Source: CAXTKD01 sp964244885 (GTDB taxonomy: Bacteria > Pseudomonadota > Alphaproteobacteria > Sphingomonadales > Sphingomonadaceae). From it: a stretch of 64,000 bases of DNA. Positions within the stretch are counted from its first letter, which is position 1, and every line of letters starts with the position of its first letter. Made by a program: the position numbers and the translations under genes. The notes under the pieces were generated by a model. It worked only from the letters and a program-made list of their open reading frames with translations. It searched no databases and was not told the origin of the DNA. Shown here piece by piece: positions 33,130 through 42,399 of this stretch. The stretch is taken from positions 62,001-126,000 of the forward strand of contig CAXTKD010000002.1 of the NCBI GenBank assembly GCA_964244885.1. Reading direction: 5' to 3'.

Positions 33130-34187
33130 GCCGCCAGCCTTTCGACGAGGTCGGCGAGCCGTGCGCCGGCGTCCGGACGGCCGGCGCTCGCAGCGCCCGC
33201 CGCGGCGTCCGACAGGCGCGCCGCCATCGTCTCGATCTCGCGCGACACCCGCTCGGGCGTGAACTCGTTCTGCGTCACCATTACTGCGCCGCCCGCGGCG
33301 GCCATCTCCTCGGTATTGTAGACCTGATGATTGTCCATCGCGCTCGGCAGCGGCACGAGGATGGCCGGACGGCCGACGGCGGTCAGCTCGGCGATCGTCG
33401 AGGCGCCGGCGCGCGCGATGACGAGGTTCGCCCGCTCGAGCGCGCCCGCCATGTCCTCGATATAGGTCGATAGCATCGCCGCGACGCCGATCGCCGCATA
33501 GGCCGCGCGCGCCTGCTCGATGTCCTCGGGACGGCATTGCTGCGTCACCGTCAGGTCGCGGTGCACAGCCTCCGGCAGCAGCGCCACCGCCGCGGGCACG
33601 ACACGCGACAGGATGCTCGCGCCTTGGCTGCCGCCGATGACAAGAAGGTGTAGCCCGCTCTGCAGCGGCCGTTCCCGCAGCGCGAGAATGTTGTCGCGCA
33701 CCGGATTGCCGACGAGCGCCGGATCACCGTCCAGCCGCCGCACGTTTTTGTAAGCCGTCGCCACCGCTGCAACGCGCTTCGCCAGCAGGCGATTGACCCG
33801 CCCCAGCACCGCATTCTGCTCATGCACCACCGACGGCACCCGCGCCTTCAACGCGCCGAGGATCGCGGGCAGCGTCGGGTAGCCGCCGAAGCCGACCATC
33901 GCCGCCGGCTTCTCCGCCCGGCACAGCGCGAAGGACGCCGCGCGTCCGGCGAAGATCGCCTTCAGCGACCGCGCCCACACGATCGGGTTCTTGCCGCCGA
34001 GCGAGGCGCTCGGGATGGTATGCTTCGGCACGCCCTCGAACAGCCCGGGATATTTCAGCCCGCGCGCGTCGGTGATCAGCGACACGCTCCAGCCGCGCTT
34101 CATCATCTCGCCCGACAGCACGTGCGCGGGAACCATGTGCCCGCCCGTGCCGCCCGCCGCGACGATCAGGTGACGCCTGGCCGTCAT
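33126..34187 (-). CDS. murG: UDP-GlcNAc:lipid I GlcNAc transferase MurG
   Basis: A 353-residue GT28 glycosyltransferase that converts lipid I to lipid II at the inner face of the membrane. Motifs are VAAGGTGGHMVPAHVLSGEM, PSVVHEQNAVLGRVNRLLAK, VIGGSQGASIL and VIARAGASTIAELTAVGRPA. It overlaps ftsW by 4 nt and murC by 4 nt. Confidence 0.97.
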   Translation of the reverse strand: MTARRHLIVAAGGTGGHMVPAHVLSGEMMKRGWSVSLITDARGLKYPGLFEGVPKHTIPSASLGGKNPIVWARSLKAIFAGRAASFALCRAEKPAAMVGFGGYPTLPAILGALKARVPSVVHEQNAVLGRVNRLLAKRVAAVATAYKNVRRLDGDPALVGNPVRDNILALRERPLQSGLHLLVIGGSQGASILSRVVPAAVALLPEAVHRDLTVTQQCRPEDIEQARAAYAAIGVAAMLSTYIEDMAGALERANLVIARAGASTIAELTAVGRPAILVPLPSAMDNHQVYNTEEMAAAGGAVMVTQNEFTPERVSREIETMAARLSDAAAGAASAGRPDAGARLADLVERLAA

Positions 34188-35344
34188 GCCGCCGCCCAGC
34201 GCTTGGCGTAGGGGCTCGCCTGCAGGAAGCGGTTGCGCCGCGTCAGCGCCAGCAGCAGCCCCATCCCCATCGACAGCGCGAGGAAGGACGAGCCGCCGTG
34301 GCTGATGAACGGCAAGGTCATGCCCTTCGACGGCAGCAGGTTGAGGTTCACCGCCATGTTGATCATCGCCTGCGCCCCGAACTGGGTCGCCAGGCCGGCG
34401 CTGGCGAGGAAGATGAAGGGATCCTCCTCATCGAGAAGCTGGAGCAGCACGCGCACCACGATCGCCAGGAACAGCACCGCGATCGCGACGCAGGCGATGG
34501 CGCCAAACTCCTCTCCGATCACCGAGAAGATATAGTCGGTCTGCGGCTCGGGCAGCTTGAACTTCATCTGGCCCTCGCCCGGCCCGGCGCCGAACAGCCC
34601 GCCCGCCTTGAAACAATCGAGCGCGCGGTCGATCTGGTAGGTGTCGCCGCCGCCGGTCACGAACTTGTCGATGCGCGCGGTGACGTGCGGCACGAACAGA
34701 TAGGCGACCGTCATCCCGCCCAGGCCGACGCCCATCGCGGTCACCAGCGTCGCAATGCTCATGCCGGCGAGGAACGCCTGCGTCAGCCAGACGGCGGTGA
34801 ATAGCGCGGTCTGGCCGAAGTCGGGCTGCTTGATCAGCAGCACCGCGACGATCAGCAGCAGCGCGAAGGAGACCTGGAGCGACGGCACGGTCTTGTCGTC
34901 GTAGCGCGCCGCCAGCAGCCAGGCGGTGGTGACGATGAAGGTGGGCTTGAGGAACTCCGACGGCTGGAACTGGAAGCCGCCGATCGCGAACCATCGCACC
35001 GCGCCGTTGACCTCGGAGCCAATGAACGGCACCGCCGCCAGCGCCAGCAGGAAGCCGAGCGTCCCGAGCAGCGCCAGCCGCCGCGCCCAGGCGATCGGCA
35101 GCATCGACGTGCCGATCAGCACCGGCAGGCCGGCCGCGACCCACATCACCTGGCGCTTGAAGTAGAACAGGTCGGAGACGTGGACGTTGCCGCCCGACAG
35201 GCGGTGCGCCGCGGCGGGGCTGGCGGCGGCGACCGCGATCAGCCCGATGCCGATCAGCAGCAGGACGAGCAGCAGCAGGACCCGATCGATGGTCCAGAAC
35301 CACCGCCCGATCAATGTCCTGTCTGAACGGCCCAGCGGCGTCAT
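34184..35344 (-). CDS. ftsW: Peptidoglycan glycosyltransferase FtsW
   Basis: A 386-residue SEDS-family membrane protein with about ten helices that polymerises septal glycan together with FtsI. Conserved segments are VNGAVRWFAIGGFQFQPSEF, DKFVTGGGDTYQIDRAL, YIFSVIGEEFGAIACVAIAV and LPFISHGGSSFLALSMGMGL. It lies between murD and murG with 4-nt overlaps at both ends. Confidence 0.96.
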   Translation of the reverse strand: MTPLGRSDRTLIGRWFWTIDRVLLLLVLLLIGIGLIAVAAASPAAAHRLSGGNVHVSDLFYFKRQVMWVAAGLPVLIGTSMLPIAWARRLALLGTLGFLLALAAVPFIGSEVNGAVRWFAIGGFQFQPSEFLKPTFIVTTAWLLAARYDDKTVPSLQVSFALLLIVAVLLIKQPDFGQTALFTAVWLTQAFLAGMSIATLVTAMGVGLGGMTVAYLFVPHVTARIDKFVTGGGDTYQIDRALDCFKAGGLFGAGPGEGQMKFKLPEPQTDYIFSVIGEEFGAIACVAIAVLFLAIVVRVLLQLLDEEDPFIFLASAGLATQFGAQAMINMAVNLNLLPSKGMTLPFISHGGSSFLALSMGMGLLLALTRRNRFLQASPYAKRWAAA

Positions 35345-36708
35345 GACGGCAGTTCCCCCACGACCTTGCGAAACGCCTCACCCCGCGCTTCGAAATCGCT
35401 GAACTGGTCGTAGCTTGCGCAGGCCGGCGACAACAGAATCACCTCGCCTGGCAGCGCCCGCGATGCGGCCAACCGAGTCGCTTCTGCGACAGTCTGAATC
35501 TGTTCCACCGGAACATGCGGCCGCAAAATGTTCGCGAACAGTTCCGAGGCTTCGCCGACCGTATAGGCCGCCTTAACATGCCCAAGATAAGGCAGGCAGG
35601 CGTCGAGCTCGGCGGTCTTGTTGCGACCGCCGCAGATCCAGTGAATCACCGGATACGCGCCAAGCGCCGGCGCGGTGGACGTCGGGTTCGTCGCCTTGCT
35701 GTCGTTGACGTAGAGTACGCCCTTCTTGGTCGCGATCCGCTCCATGCGGTGCGGCAGGCCGGGGTAGGCGCGAAGCGCTTCTTCGCTTGTCGTTCCTTGG
35801 ACGCCCAGTAGTGCTGTAGCTGTACAGGCTAGAGCCACGTTTTGCAGATTGTGCGGACCCTGCAATGCCGGCCATTCGTCTTGCCCCGAAAAGCTATCGG
35901 GAACAGGAACATAAACGCGGGGCGACCGGGCGAGGTCTTGTGCGATACGCAACGTCGCCTCGTCACTGCCGCCGAGCACGGCAAAACCACGTGGGTTTTG
36001 CATCCCAAACAATCGCTCTTTGGACGCGGCGTAGCTTTCAAAGCCATCGTATCGGTCTAGGTGGTCGGGCGTGATATTGGTCAGTATTGCAACATCGCAG
36101 GCGAGGCTCTTGGTCAGGTCGAGCTGGAAGCTGGAGAGCTCGAGGACGTAGACGCCGCCTTCTGGAAGCGGGTCCTGGCCAAGGATCGGCAGGCCGATGT
36201 TGCCGCCGAGACGGGCGGGGATGCCGGCGGTCTGGACGATGTGGTGGATGAGCGCGGTGGTGGTCGACTTGCCGTTGGTGCCGGTGATGCCGATGACCTT
36301 GTGCGGCGGCAGCTCGGGCCGGGCGCGCGCGAACAGCTCGATGTCTCCGATCACCTCGACGCCCGCCGCAGCGGCTCGCCGGACCAGCGGGTGCGTGTTG
36401 AGCGGCACGCCGGGCGACACCACGAGCGCGTCGAAGCCTTCCAGCGGCACAGTGTTGAGGTCGGCAAACTCCAAGGAGCCCGTTCGTCCTGAGCTTGTCG
36501 AAGGACGTGTCGCACCGCCCTGCGAACCTCGTCCTTCGACAAGCTCAGGACGAACGAAGTCAGAGATCTTGGCCCGCGCCTCCGGCTTGTCGTCCCACGC
36601 GATGACATGCGCGCCGCTCGCCGTCAGCGCCGCGACCGTCGCTAGCCCGCTTCGCGCCAGCCCGAAGACGGCGTATCGCTTCCCGGCGAAGGCGGCGGCC
36701 GTGATCAC
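35341..36708 (-). CDS. murD: UDP-N-acetylmuramoylalanine--D-glutamate ligase with in-frame repeat insertion
   Basis: A 455-residue Mur ligase that adds D-Glu. N-terminal Rossmann domain begins AAFAGKRYAVFGLARSGLAT; the P-loop is VIGITGTNGKSTTTALIHHI; LTNITPDHLDRYDG and YVNDSKATNPTSTAPAL are typical MurD. Residues 51-77 (VRPELVEG, then RPSTSSGRT) are encoded by a palindromic repeat (36479-36556) and have no counterpart in the family; they sit in a loop of the first domain, after AWDDKPEARAKIS, so folding and activity are probably retained. Start is GTG, overlapping the mraY stop by 4 nt (GTGA). Confidence 0.96.
   Translation of the reverse strand: MITAAAFAGKRYAVFGLARSGLATVAALTASGAHVIAWDDKPEARAKISDFVRPELVEGRGSQGGATRPSTSSGRTGSLEFADLNTVPLEGFDALVVSPGVPLNTHPLVRRAAAAGVEVIGDIELFARARPELPPHKVIGITGTNGKSTTTALIHHIVQTAGIPARLGGNIGLPILGQDPLPEGGVYVLELSSFQLDLTKSLACDVAILTNITPDHLDRYDGFESYAASKERLFGMQNPRGFAVLGGSDEATLRIAQDLARSPRVYVPVPDSFSGQDEWPALQGPHNLQNVALACTATALLGVQGTTSEEALRAYPGLPHRMERIATKKGVLYVNDSKATNPTSTAPALGAYPVIHWICGGRNKTAELDACLPYLGHVKAAYTVGEASELFANILRPHVPVEQIQTVAEATRLAASRALPGEVILLSPACASYDQFSDFEARGEAFRKVVGELPS
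36479..36556. repeat. Palindromic element, GTTCGTCCTGAGC family, copy 2, inside murD
   Basis: The arms (36481-36507 and 36530-36556) are perfect 27-bp inverted copies around a 22-nt centre. On the coding strand the element reads through without stop and adds about 26 residues to MurD. The perfect symmetry suggests a recent insertion. Confidence 0.9.
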
Positions 36709-37775
36709 CGAAGCTTCAGCGTCGCGAGGCCGGTCAGCGCCAGCACCAGGCTGACGATCCAGAAGCGCACCACCACCGTCGCCTCGGGCCAGCCGAGATG
36801 CTCGAAATGGTGGTGGATTGGCGCCATCTTGAACACGCGCTTGCCGGTCAGCTTGAAGCTCGCGACCTGGACGATGACGGAGACGGTCTCCAGCACGAAC
36901 AGCCCGCCGACGATCAGCAGCACGATCTCGTGGTTGGTGACGACCGCGATCGAGCCGAGCGCGCCGCCGAGCGCCAGGCTGCCGGTGTCGCCCATGAACA
37001 CCGCCGCCGGCGGCGCATTGAACCACAGGAAGCCGAGCCCCGCGCCGATCAGCGCGCCGCAGAACACCGTCAGCTCGCCCGCGCCGGCGACGTAGTGGAC
37101 GCCCAGATAGTCGGCCATCTTCACGTTGCCGACGAGGTAAGCGATCACCGCGAAGGTCAGCGCCGCGATGATCACCGGCATCGACGCCAACCCGTCGAGC
37201 CCGTCGGTCAGGTTCACCGCATTGCCGAAGCCGGTGACGATGAACGCCGCGAAGGCGATGTAGAAGATGCCGAGCTCCAGCCCCGCGTCCTTGAGGAACG
37301 GCAGGTAAAGCATCGTCCCGCCATCGTGCGCGATCCACGCGCAGGCGGCGCCGGCGACCAGGAACTCGGTGAGCAGCCGGACCTTGCCCGACACGCCTTT
37401 GTGCGTCGATTTCGACACCTTGGCGTAATCGTCGAGATAGCCGATCAGCCCGAAGCCGAGAGTCACCGCCAGGCACGGCCACACCGCGCTCAGCGTGAAC
37501 TGCGACCACAGCACGGTCGAGATCGTAATCGACAGCAGGATCATCAGCCCGCCCATCGTCGGGGTGCCGCGCTTGGCGAAGTGCGACTGCGGGCCATCCT
37601 CGCGGATCGGCTGGCCCTTGCCCTGCTTGACTCGCAGCCAGGCGATGAGGCGCGGCCCGATGATCAGCGACAGCAGCAGCGCGGTCATCACCGCCGCGCC
37701 GGCGCGGAAGCTGATGTAGCGGAAGAGGTTGAGGACGCCGGGAAAGCCGAGCGCCTCGGCGAGTTCGTACAACAT
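36705..37775 (-). CDS. mraY: Phospho-N-acetylmuramoyl-pentapeptide-transferase
   Basis: A 356-residue, ten-helix membrane enzyme that makes lipid I from UDP-MurNAc-pentapeptide and undecaprenyl phosphate. Signatures are KRGTPTMGGLMILLSI, LDDYAKVSKSTHKGVSGKVR (Asp pair), GNAVNLTDGLDGLA and APIHHHFEHLGWPEATVVVR (the HHH motif). It shares one nucleotide with the murF stop and 4 nt with murD. Confidence 0.98.
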   Translation of the reverse strand: MLYELAEALGFPGVLNLFRYISFRAGAAVMTALLLSLIIGPRLIAWLRVKQGKGQPIREDGPQSHFAKRGTPTMGGLMILLSITISTVLWSQFTLSAVWPCLAVTLGFGLIGYLDDYAKVSKSTHKGVSGKVRLLTEFLVAGAACAWIAHDGGTMLYLPFLKDAGLELGIFYIAFAAFIVTGFGNAVNLTDGLDGLASMPVIIAALTFAVIAYLVGNVKMADYLGVHYVAGAGELTVFCGALIGAGLGFLWFNAPPAAVFMGDTGSLALGGALGSIAVVTNHEIVLLIVGGLFVLETVSVIVQVASFKLTGKRVFKMAPIHHHFEHLGWPEATVVVRFWIVSLVLALTGLATLKLR

Positions 37776-39148
37776 CAGGCGTCCCCTTGGAGGTGCGCGA
37801 CGAGCCTGCCCAGGCCCACCGAATTGGATCCCTTGACGAGAAGCACGTCGTCCGCGCCGAGCGACCGCTCGACCGCGACGACAGCGGCGGCGGCGTCGGC
37901 GACCTGCTCGACGGAGATGCGCTTCTTCAGCGCCTCGGCGAGCGGCGCGATCTCGGCGCCGACGAGGATGACATGCTCGACCCCGGCGTCGGTGACGGTC
38001 GGCGCGAGGTCGGCGTGGAAGGCGGCGCTTCCCGCGCCCAGTTCCTTCATGCTGCCGAGCACCGCCAGCCGCCGGCCCTTCGCCGCCGGCGTCGTCCCGC
38101 CGAGCACGCCGAGCGCCGCCGCCATCGAGGCGGGGTTGGCGTTGTAGCTCTCGTCGATGACGATCGCCTGCCCGCCGTCGCGGTCGACGCGGAAGCGCCG
38201 CCCCCGCCCCGGCAGCCCGTTCATCTCGGCCAGCGCCAGTCCGGCCAGCCCGAGGTCGCCGCCAACAGCTTTGACCGCCGCGAGTACGCCGAGCGCATTG
38301 TTGAGCCAGTGCCGGCCCGCCATGCCGATCTTGAAGGTCAGCGTCTCGCCCATGATGTCGGCGGTGACCGTCGTGCAGTCGGGCAGCAGCGCATGGCGGA
38401 GGGGGCGGACGTCCGCCCCCTCGCCCTCGCCAAAGGTTATCAGGTTCGCGCCGCCAGCATGGCCGATCAACCGGTCGCGATGCTCGCTGTCGTAGGGGAT
38501 GATCGCTATGCCGCCGGGCTCCAGCCCTTGGAAGATCTCGCCTTTTGCGTCCGCAATCGCCGCATCGCTGTCGAAATATTCGCGGTGCGCGCTGGCGATC
38601 CAGGTCACCAGCGCGACGTGCGGCCGGACCAGCCGGGTCAGCGCCGCCAGCTCGCCGGCGTGATTCATCCCCATTTCGAAGATGCCGAACCGGCTGTCGG
38701 CGGGCATCCGCGCGAGGCTCAGCGGCACGCCGGTATGGTTGTTGTACGACTTGACCGAGGCATGCGTTCGTCCTGGCGCATAGCGGTCGAGCGCGCTCTT
38801 CAGCGCCTCCTTGGTCCCGGTTTTGCCGACGCTGCCAGTCACGCCGATGATCTTCGCTTGCGTCCGCGCACGCGCGGCCCGACCGAGCGCGTCGAGCGCG
38901 GCGGTGGTGTCGGCGACCAGCACATGGGGGGCCTTGACGGGCTCGCCGACCAGGAACCCCGCCGCGCCGCGCTCCCTGGCGGTGCCGATGAAACGGTGGC
39001 CGTCGGTCGCCTCGCCCTTCAATGCGACGAACAGCTCACCGCCGATCACTTCGCGGGAGTCGAAGGTGACGCCCTCGGCGGTGAAGGCGCCGGAGGCGGT
39101 GCCGTCGGTCGCGACTGCGATGTCTTGGCTGGTCCAGAGGGGGATCAT
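37775..39148 (-). CDS. murF: UDP-MurNAc-tripeptide--D-alanyl-D-alanine ligase
   Basis: A 457-residue Mur ligase that adds D-Ala-D-Ala. It has an N-terminal uridine-binding domain (GVTFDSREVIGGELFVALKG), the P-loop IIGVTGSVGKTGTKEALKSA, FEMGMNHAGELAALTRLVRP and IDESYNANPASMAAALGVL. Gly rather than Thr occupies one P-loop position often seen as GKTTTK, which is tolerated in MurF. A perfect inverted repeat separates it from murE. Confidence 0.97.
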   Translation of the reverse strand: MIPLWTSQDIAVATDGTASGAFTAEGVTFDSREVIGGELFVALKGEATDGHRFIGTARERGAAGFLVGEPVKAPHVLVADTTAALDALGRAARARTQAKIIGVTGSVGKTGTKEALKSALDRYAPGRTHASVKSYNNHTGVPLSLARMPADSRFGIFEMGMNHAGELAALTRLVRPHVALVTWIASAHREYFDSDAAIADAKGEIFQGLEPGGIAIIPYDSEHRDRLIGHAGGANLITFGEGEGADVRPLRHALLPDCTTVTADIMGETLTFKIGMAGRHWLNNALGVLAAVKAVGGDLGLAGLALAEMNGLPGRGRRFRVDRDGGQAIVIDESYNANPASMAAALGVLGGTTPAAKGRRLAVLGSMKELGAGSAAFHADLAPTVTDAGVEHVILVGAEIAPLAEALKKRISVEQVADAAAAVVAVERSLGADDVLLVKGSNSVGLGRLVAHLQGDA

Positions 39149-39175
39149 TGCCCCTCTCCAGAATTCAAAAATGCT

Positions 39176-39245
39176 CCGTCATCCCGGCGAAAGCCGGGAC
39201 CCAGACGATCGGCCGACTGGGTCCCGGCTTTCGCCGGGATGACGG
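39176..39245. repeat. Perfect 29-bp inverted repeat between murE and murF
   Basis: Arms 39176-39204 and 39217-39245 are exact reverse complements around a 12-nt centre. Each arm contains its own small palindrome (CCCGGCGAAAGCCGGG). The ends CGTCAT/ATGACG match the element at 4851-4966. It fills most of the 124-nt gap, the only sizeable gap in the dcw cluster, and the RNA would form a very stable hairpin. Confidence 0.9.
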
Positions 39246-39272
39246 GGTAATTTCGGGTGGAGAGAGCGCGCA

Positions 39273-40688
39273 TTACGCCGCCACCTCCCGCGCGACCTGC
39301 ACGTCGTCGAACGGCAGCACCCGGTCGCCGACGATCTGGCCCTGTTCATGTCCCTTGCCGGCGACCAGCACGACATCGTCCGCGCCCGCCGCAGCGACCG
39401 CGGCGGCGATGGCGCTGCGGCGGTCGCCGATCTCGGTCGCGCCGGGCGAGGCGGCCATGATCGCGGCGCGGATCGTCGCGGGATCCTCGGTACGGGGGTT
39501 GTCGTCGGTGACGGTGACGACGTCGGCCAGTTCGACGGCGATCGCGCCCATTTCGGGCCGCTTGCCGGTGTCGCGGTCGCCGCCGGCGCCGAAGACGACG
39601 CGGAGCTTGCCCCGGGTGTGCGGCCGCAGCGCCTCGATCGCCGCCCGCAATCCGTCCGGCGTGTGGGCGTAGTCGACATAGACCGGCGCGCCGGCGCGGG
39701 TCAGCACCGCGCGCTCCAGGCGGCCGCGCACGGGCTGCAACCGGGAGAGATTCTGCAAGGTCGCCGCGACCTCGCCGCCGGTGGCGATGACCAGCCCGGC
39801 GGCGGTCAGCGCGTTCGCCGCCTGGTAGGCGCCGATCAACGGCAGGGTGACCTTGTGCGTCTTGCCCTCGGCTTCGATCTCCAGGGTCTGGCCAAGCTGC
39901 GTCGGCGTGCGCGCAGTCAGCCGCAGTGCGTCGCCCTTGGTCCCGACGGTCATCACGCAAAGCGCGCGGGCGCGCGCGGCGTCGATTACACGCTCCGAAG
40001 CGCCGTCATCGGCCCAGATCACCGCCGTGCCGTCGCCGTCGACGACCTCGGTGAACAGCCGCAGCTTGGCGTCCAGATAGGCCTCCATCGTCTCGTGGTA
40101 GTCGAGGTGGTCGCGGCTGAGGTTGGTAAACGCCGCCGCCCGCACCGGCAGGCCTTCAGTGCGGTATTGCGCTAGGCCATGGCTCGACGCCTCGAAGCTC
40201 GCATGGGTCACGCCCTCCCGCTGGAGGCCCGCCATGTTGGCGAGGAAGGTCACGACATCGGGCGTCGTCAGCCCGGTCGACACCTGGTCGTTCGAGGTGG
40301 TGACGCCCAGCGTTCCGATGCTCGCGGCATGGAAGCCCGCCATCCGCCACAGCTGGCGCGTCAGCTCGGCGGTCGAGGTCTTGCCATTGGTGCCGGTGAC
40401 GGCGACCGTCGTCTGCGGGAATGGCCCGAAGAACTTCGCCGCCAGCCGGGCGAAGGCCCGGCGAGGCTCGTCATCGGCGACATGCGCCGCGCCTTCGACT
40501 GCTACCTCCGGGCGTGCCACGACTGCGACCGCCCCCGCCTTCACCGCGTCGGCGACAAAGTCTTCGCCATTAAACCGCGCGCCGCGAAAGGCGCCGAACA
40601 CGGTTCCGGGCGCTACCTTGCGATGGTCGATCGCGAGGCCGGTGACGATCGCATCCGAAGTGCCGCCAATGAGATCGCTGAGCCGCAA
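39273..40688 (-). CDS. murE: UDP-MurNAc-L-Ala-D-Glu--meso-2,6-diaminopimelate ligase
   Basis: A 471-residue Mur ligase that adds meso-diaminopimelate. Motifs are GLAIDHRKVAPGTVFGAFRG, the P-loop TTVAVTGTNGKTSTAELTRQ, ASFEASSHGLAQYRTEGLPV, VYVDYAHTPDGLRAAIEALR and the DAP-specificity signature DDNPRTEDP (DNPR), which indicates DAP rather than lysine. The likely start is TTG at 40688, 1 nt after the ftsI stop; no ATG or GTG lies nearby in frame before the conserved LSDLIGG. Confidence 0.97.
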   Translation of the reverse strand: MRLSDLIGGTSDAIVTGLAIDHRKVAPGTVFGAFRGARFNGEDFVADAVKAGAVAVVARPEVAVEGAAHVADDEPRRAFARLAAKFFGPFPQTTVAVTGTNGKTSTAELTRQLWRMAGFHAASIGTLGVTTSNDQVSTGLTTPDVVTFLANMAGLQREGVTHASFEASSHGLAQYRTEGLPVRAAAFTNLSRDHLDYHETMEAYLDAKLRLFTEVVDGDGTAVIWADDGASERVIDAARARALCVMTVGTKGDALRLTARTPTQLGQTLEIEAEGKTHKVTLPLIGAYQAANALTAAGLVIATGGEVAATLQNLSRLQPVRGRLERAVLTRAGAPVYVDYAHTPDGLRAAIEALRPHTRGKLRVVFGAGGDRDTGKRPEMGAIAVELADVVTVTDDNPRTEDPATIRAAIMAASPGATEIGDRRSAIAAAVAAAGADDVVLVAGKGHEQGQIVGDRVLPFDDVQVAREVAA

Positions 40689-40689
40689 C

Positions 40690-42399
40690 TCAGGGCGCCT
40701 TCTTCTCTTCCTGGATGAACTGCAGGACTTCGCCCATGTTGGCGTCCTTGGTCATGTCCGGGCGTACGCCGAGCAGCGGGCCAATGCGGGTCACGACCTT
40801 GGAGACGATCGGCGCGACGTTCCAGCCGGCGGTGTGGAAGCCGTAGGTTTCCTTGGTCGCCTTTGGCTCGTCGAGCATCGCGACGACGACATAGCGCGGG
40901 TCGTCCATCGGGAACACGCCGGAGAAGGTCGTGACCACAGCACCGTGGGTGTAGCGGCCGTTGACGATCTTCTCGGCGGTGCCGGTCTTGCCGCCGATGC
41001 GGAAGCCCGGCGCGTCGGCCTTCTTGCCGGTGCCCTTCTCGACGACGAGACGGAGGAGCGCGCGCATGCGGTAGGACGTGTCCTCGGTGAACACCCGCCG
41101 GCCCTGCGCTACCGGATGGCCGGGGCCGACCTTGAGGATCGTCGCCGGCCGCCAGACGCCGCCGTTGAACAGCGTCGCATAACCGCTTGCCAGATGCAGC
41201 GGGGTCACCGCGATGCCGTGGCCGTAACCGACGGTCATCACCGCGGTCTCGCCCCAGTTGCTGCCCGGCGTCAGCGTCCGGCCGCGCTCCTTCAGCTCGA
41301 TCGACACCGGCTCCATGAAGCCGAGCTTCTTCAGATAGGCCTGCTGCGTCGTCGCGCCGACTGCCCGCGCGATCTGCGCGGTGCCGATGTTCGACGATTC
41401 CATCATGATCTCGGCGACGCTCGCGTTGCGCTTGAACGGATGGGTGTCGCTGATCCGGAAGCGGCCGATGCGGAGATCGTGGGTGCAATCCCAGATGTCG
41501 CCGAAGCTCTTCACGACGCCCGATTCCATCGCCATCGCGACGGTGAACGGCTTGAAGGTCGATCCGAGCTCGTAGACGCCGAGCGTCGCACGGTTGAAGC
41601 GCGCGTCCATCGAGCCCGAGCCGGGGTCGTTCGGATTGAGCTGCGGCAGGGAGGCGAGCGCCAGCACCTCGCCGGTCTTGATGTCCATGACGACGCCCGC
41701 CGCGCCGATCGCGCTGAAGGTCGTCATCGCGGTGGCCAGCTCGTGCTCCATCGCCTGCTGGATGCGGCTGTCGATGGAAAGCTGGAGCGGCGCGCCCCGC
41801 ATGTCGACACGGCTCAGGCGATCCTCGAAAGCGCGCTCGACGCCCGACTCGCCCTTGCCGTCTATGCCGGTGTAGCCGAGCATCGTCGCGCCCATGCCGA
41901 TGTTCGGATAGAGCCGCTCGGGCTCGCGGTCGATGACGATGCCGGGCTCGCCGATCGCGTTCACGCGCTTGGCGTCGCTCGGCAGCACGCGGCGCTCAAT
42001 ATAGCGGAACTGGCCGGGGTGGGTCAGCTGACGCCAGGCGGCTTGCGCGCTGAGGCCCGGGATGGCGTGCGACAGCGCGACCGCCAGCGCCTTCTTGTCG
42101 CCGACCACGTCCTTCGGCCGGACCGCGACCGAATAGGCGTCGAAGGTCCGCGCCAGCTCGGCGCCGTTCCGGTCGACGATGTCGGCGCGCGGCGGGACCA
42201 GCGCCGCGAACAGGTCTCGCTCGGCGAGGCCGCGATCGCCGTGGAGCACCGCGAGATCGGCGAGACGGAGCGCGATCAACCCGGCGAGCGCGATGAACAG
42301 CAGAACGCCAACCATCAGCCGGCGGCGTGAGAGTACGAGCGCCTGCTGGCGTTGGCCGGCGACCTGGATGCGAAGCTGCCGGACCGCCGCCGGGCTCAC
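40690..42399 (-). CDS. ftsI: Peptidoglycan D,D-transpeptidase FtsI (PBP3)
   Basis: A 569-residue class B penicillin-binding protein that crosslinks septal peptidoglycan. One N-terminal helix (LMVGVLLFIALAGLIALRLA) precedes the pedestal domain and the transpeptidase domain with LGSTFKPFTVAMAMES (active-site Ser in STFK), SSN in MMESSNIGTAQIA and KTGTAEK. All three catalytic motifs are intact. It overlaps the ftsL-position gene by 4 nt. Confidence 0.97.
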   Translation of the reverse strand: MSPAAVRQLRIQVAGQRQQALVLSRRRLMVGVLLFIALAGLIALRLADLAVLHGDRGLAERDLFAALVPPRADIVDRNGAELARTFDAYSVAVRPKDVVGDKKALAVALSHAIPGLSAQAAWRQLTHPGQFRYIERRVLPSDAKRVNAIGEPGIVIDREPERLYPNIGMGATMLGYTGIDGKGESGVERAFEDRLSRVDMRGAPLQLSIDSRIQQAMEHELATAMTTFSAIGAAGVVMDIKTGEVLALASLPQLNPNDPGSGSMDARFNRATLGVYELGSTFKPFTVAMAMESGVVKSFGDIWDCTHDLRIGRFRISDTHPFKRNASVAEIMMESSNIGTAQIARAVGATTQQAYLKKLGFMEPVSIELKERGRTLTPGSNWGETAVMTVGYGHGIAVTPLHLASGYATLFNGGVWRPATILKVGPGHPVAQGRRVFTEDTSYRMRALLRLVVEKGTGKKADAPGFRIGGKTGTAEKIVNGRYTHGAVVTTFSGVFPMDDPRYVVVAMLDEPKATKETYGFHTAGWNVAPIVSKVVTRIGPLLGVRPDMTKDANMGEVLQFIQEEKKAP

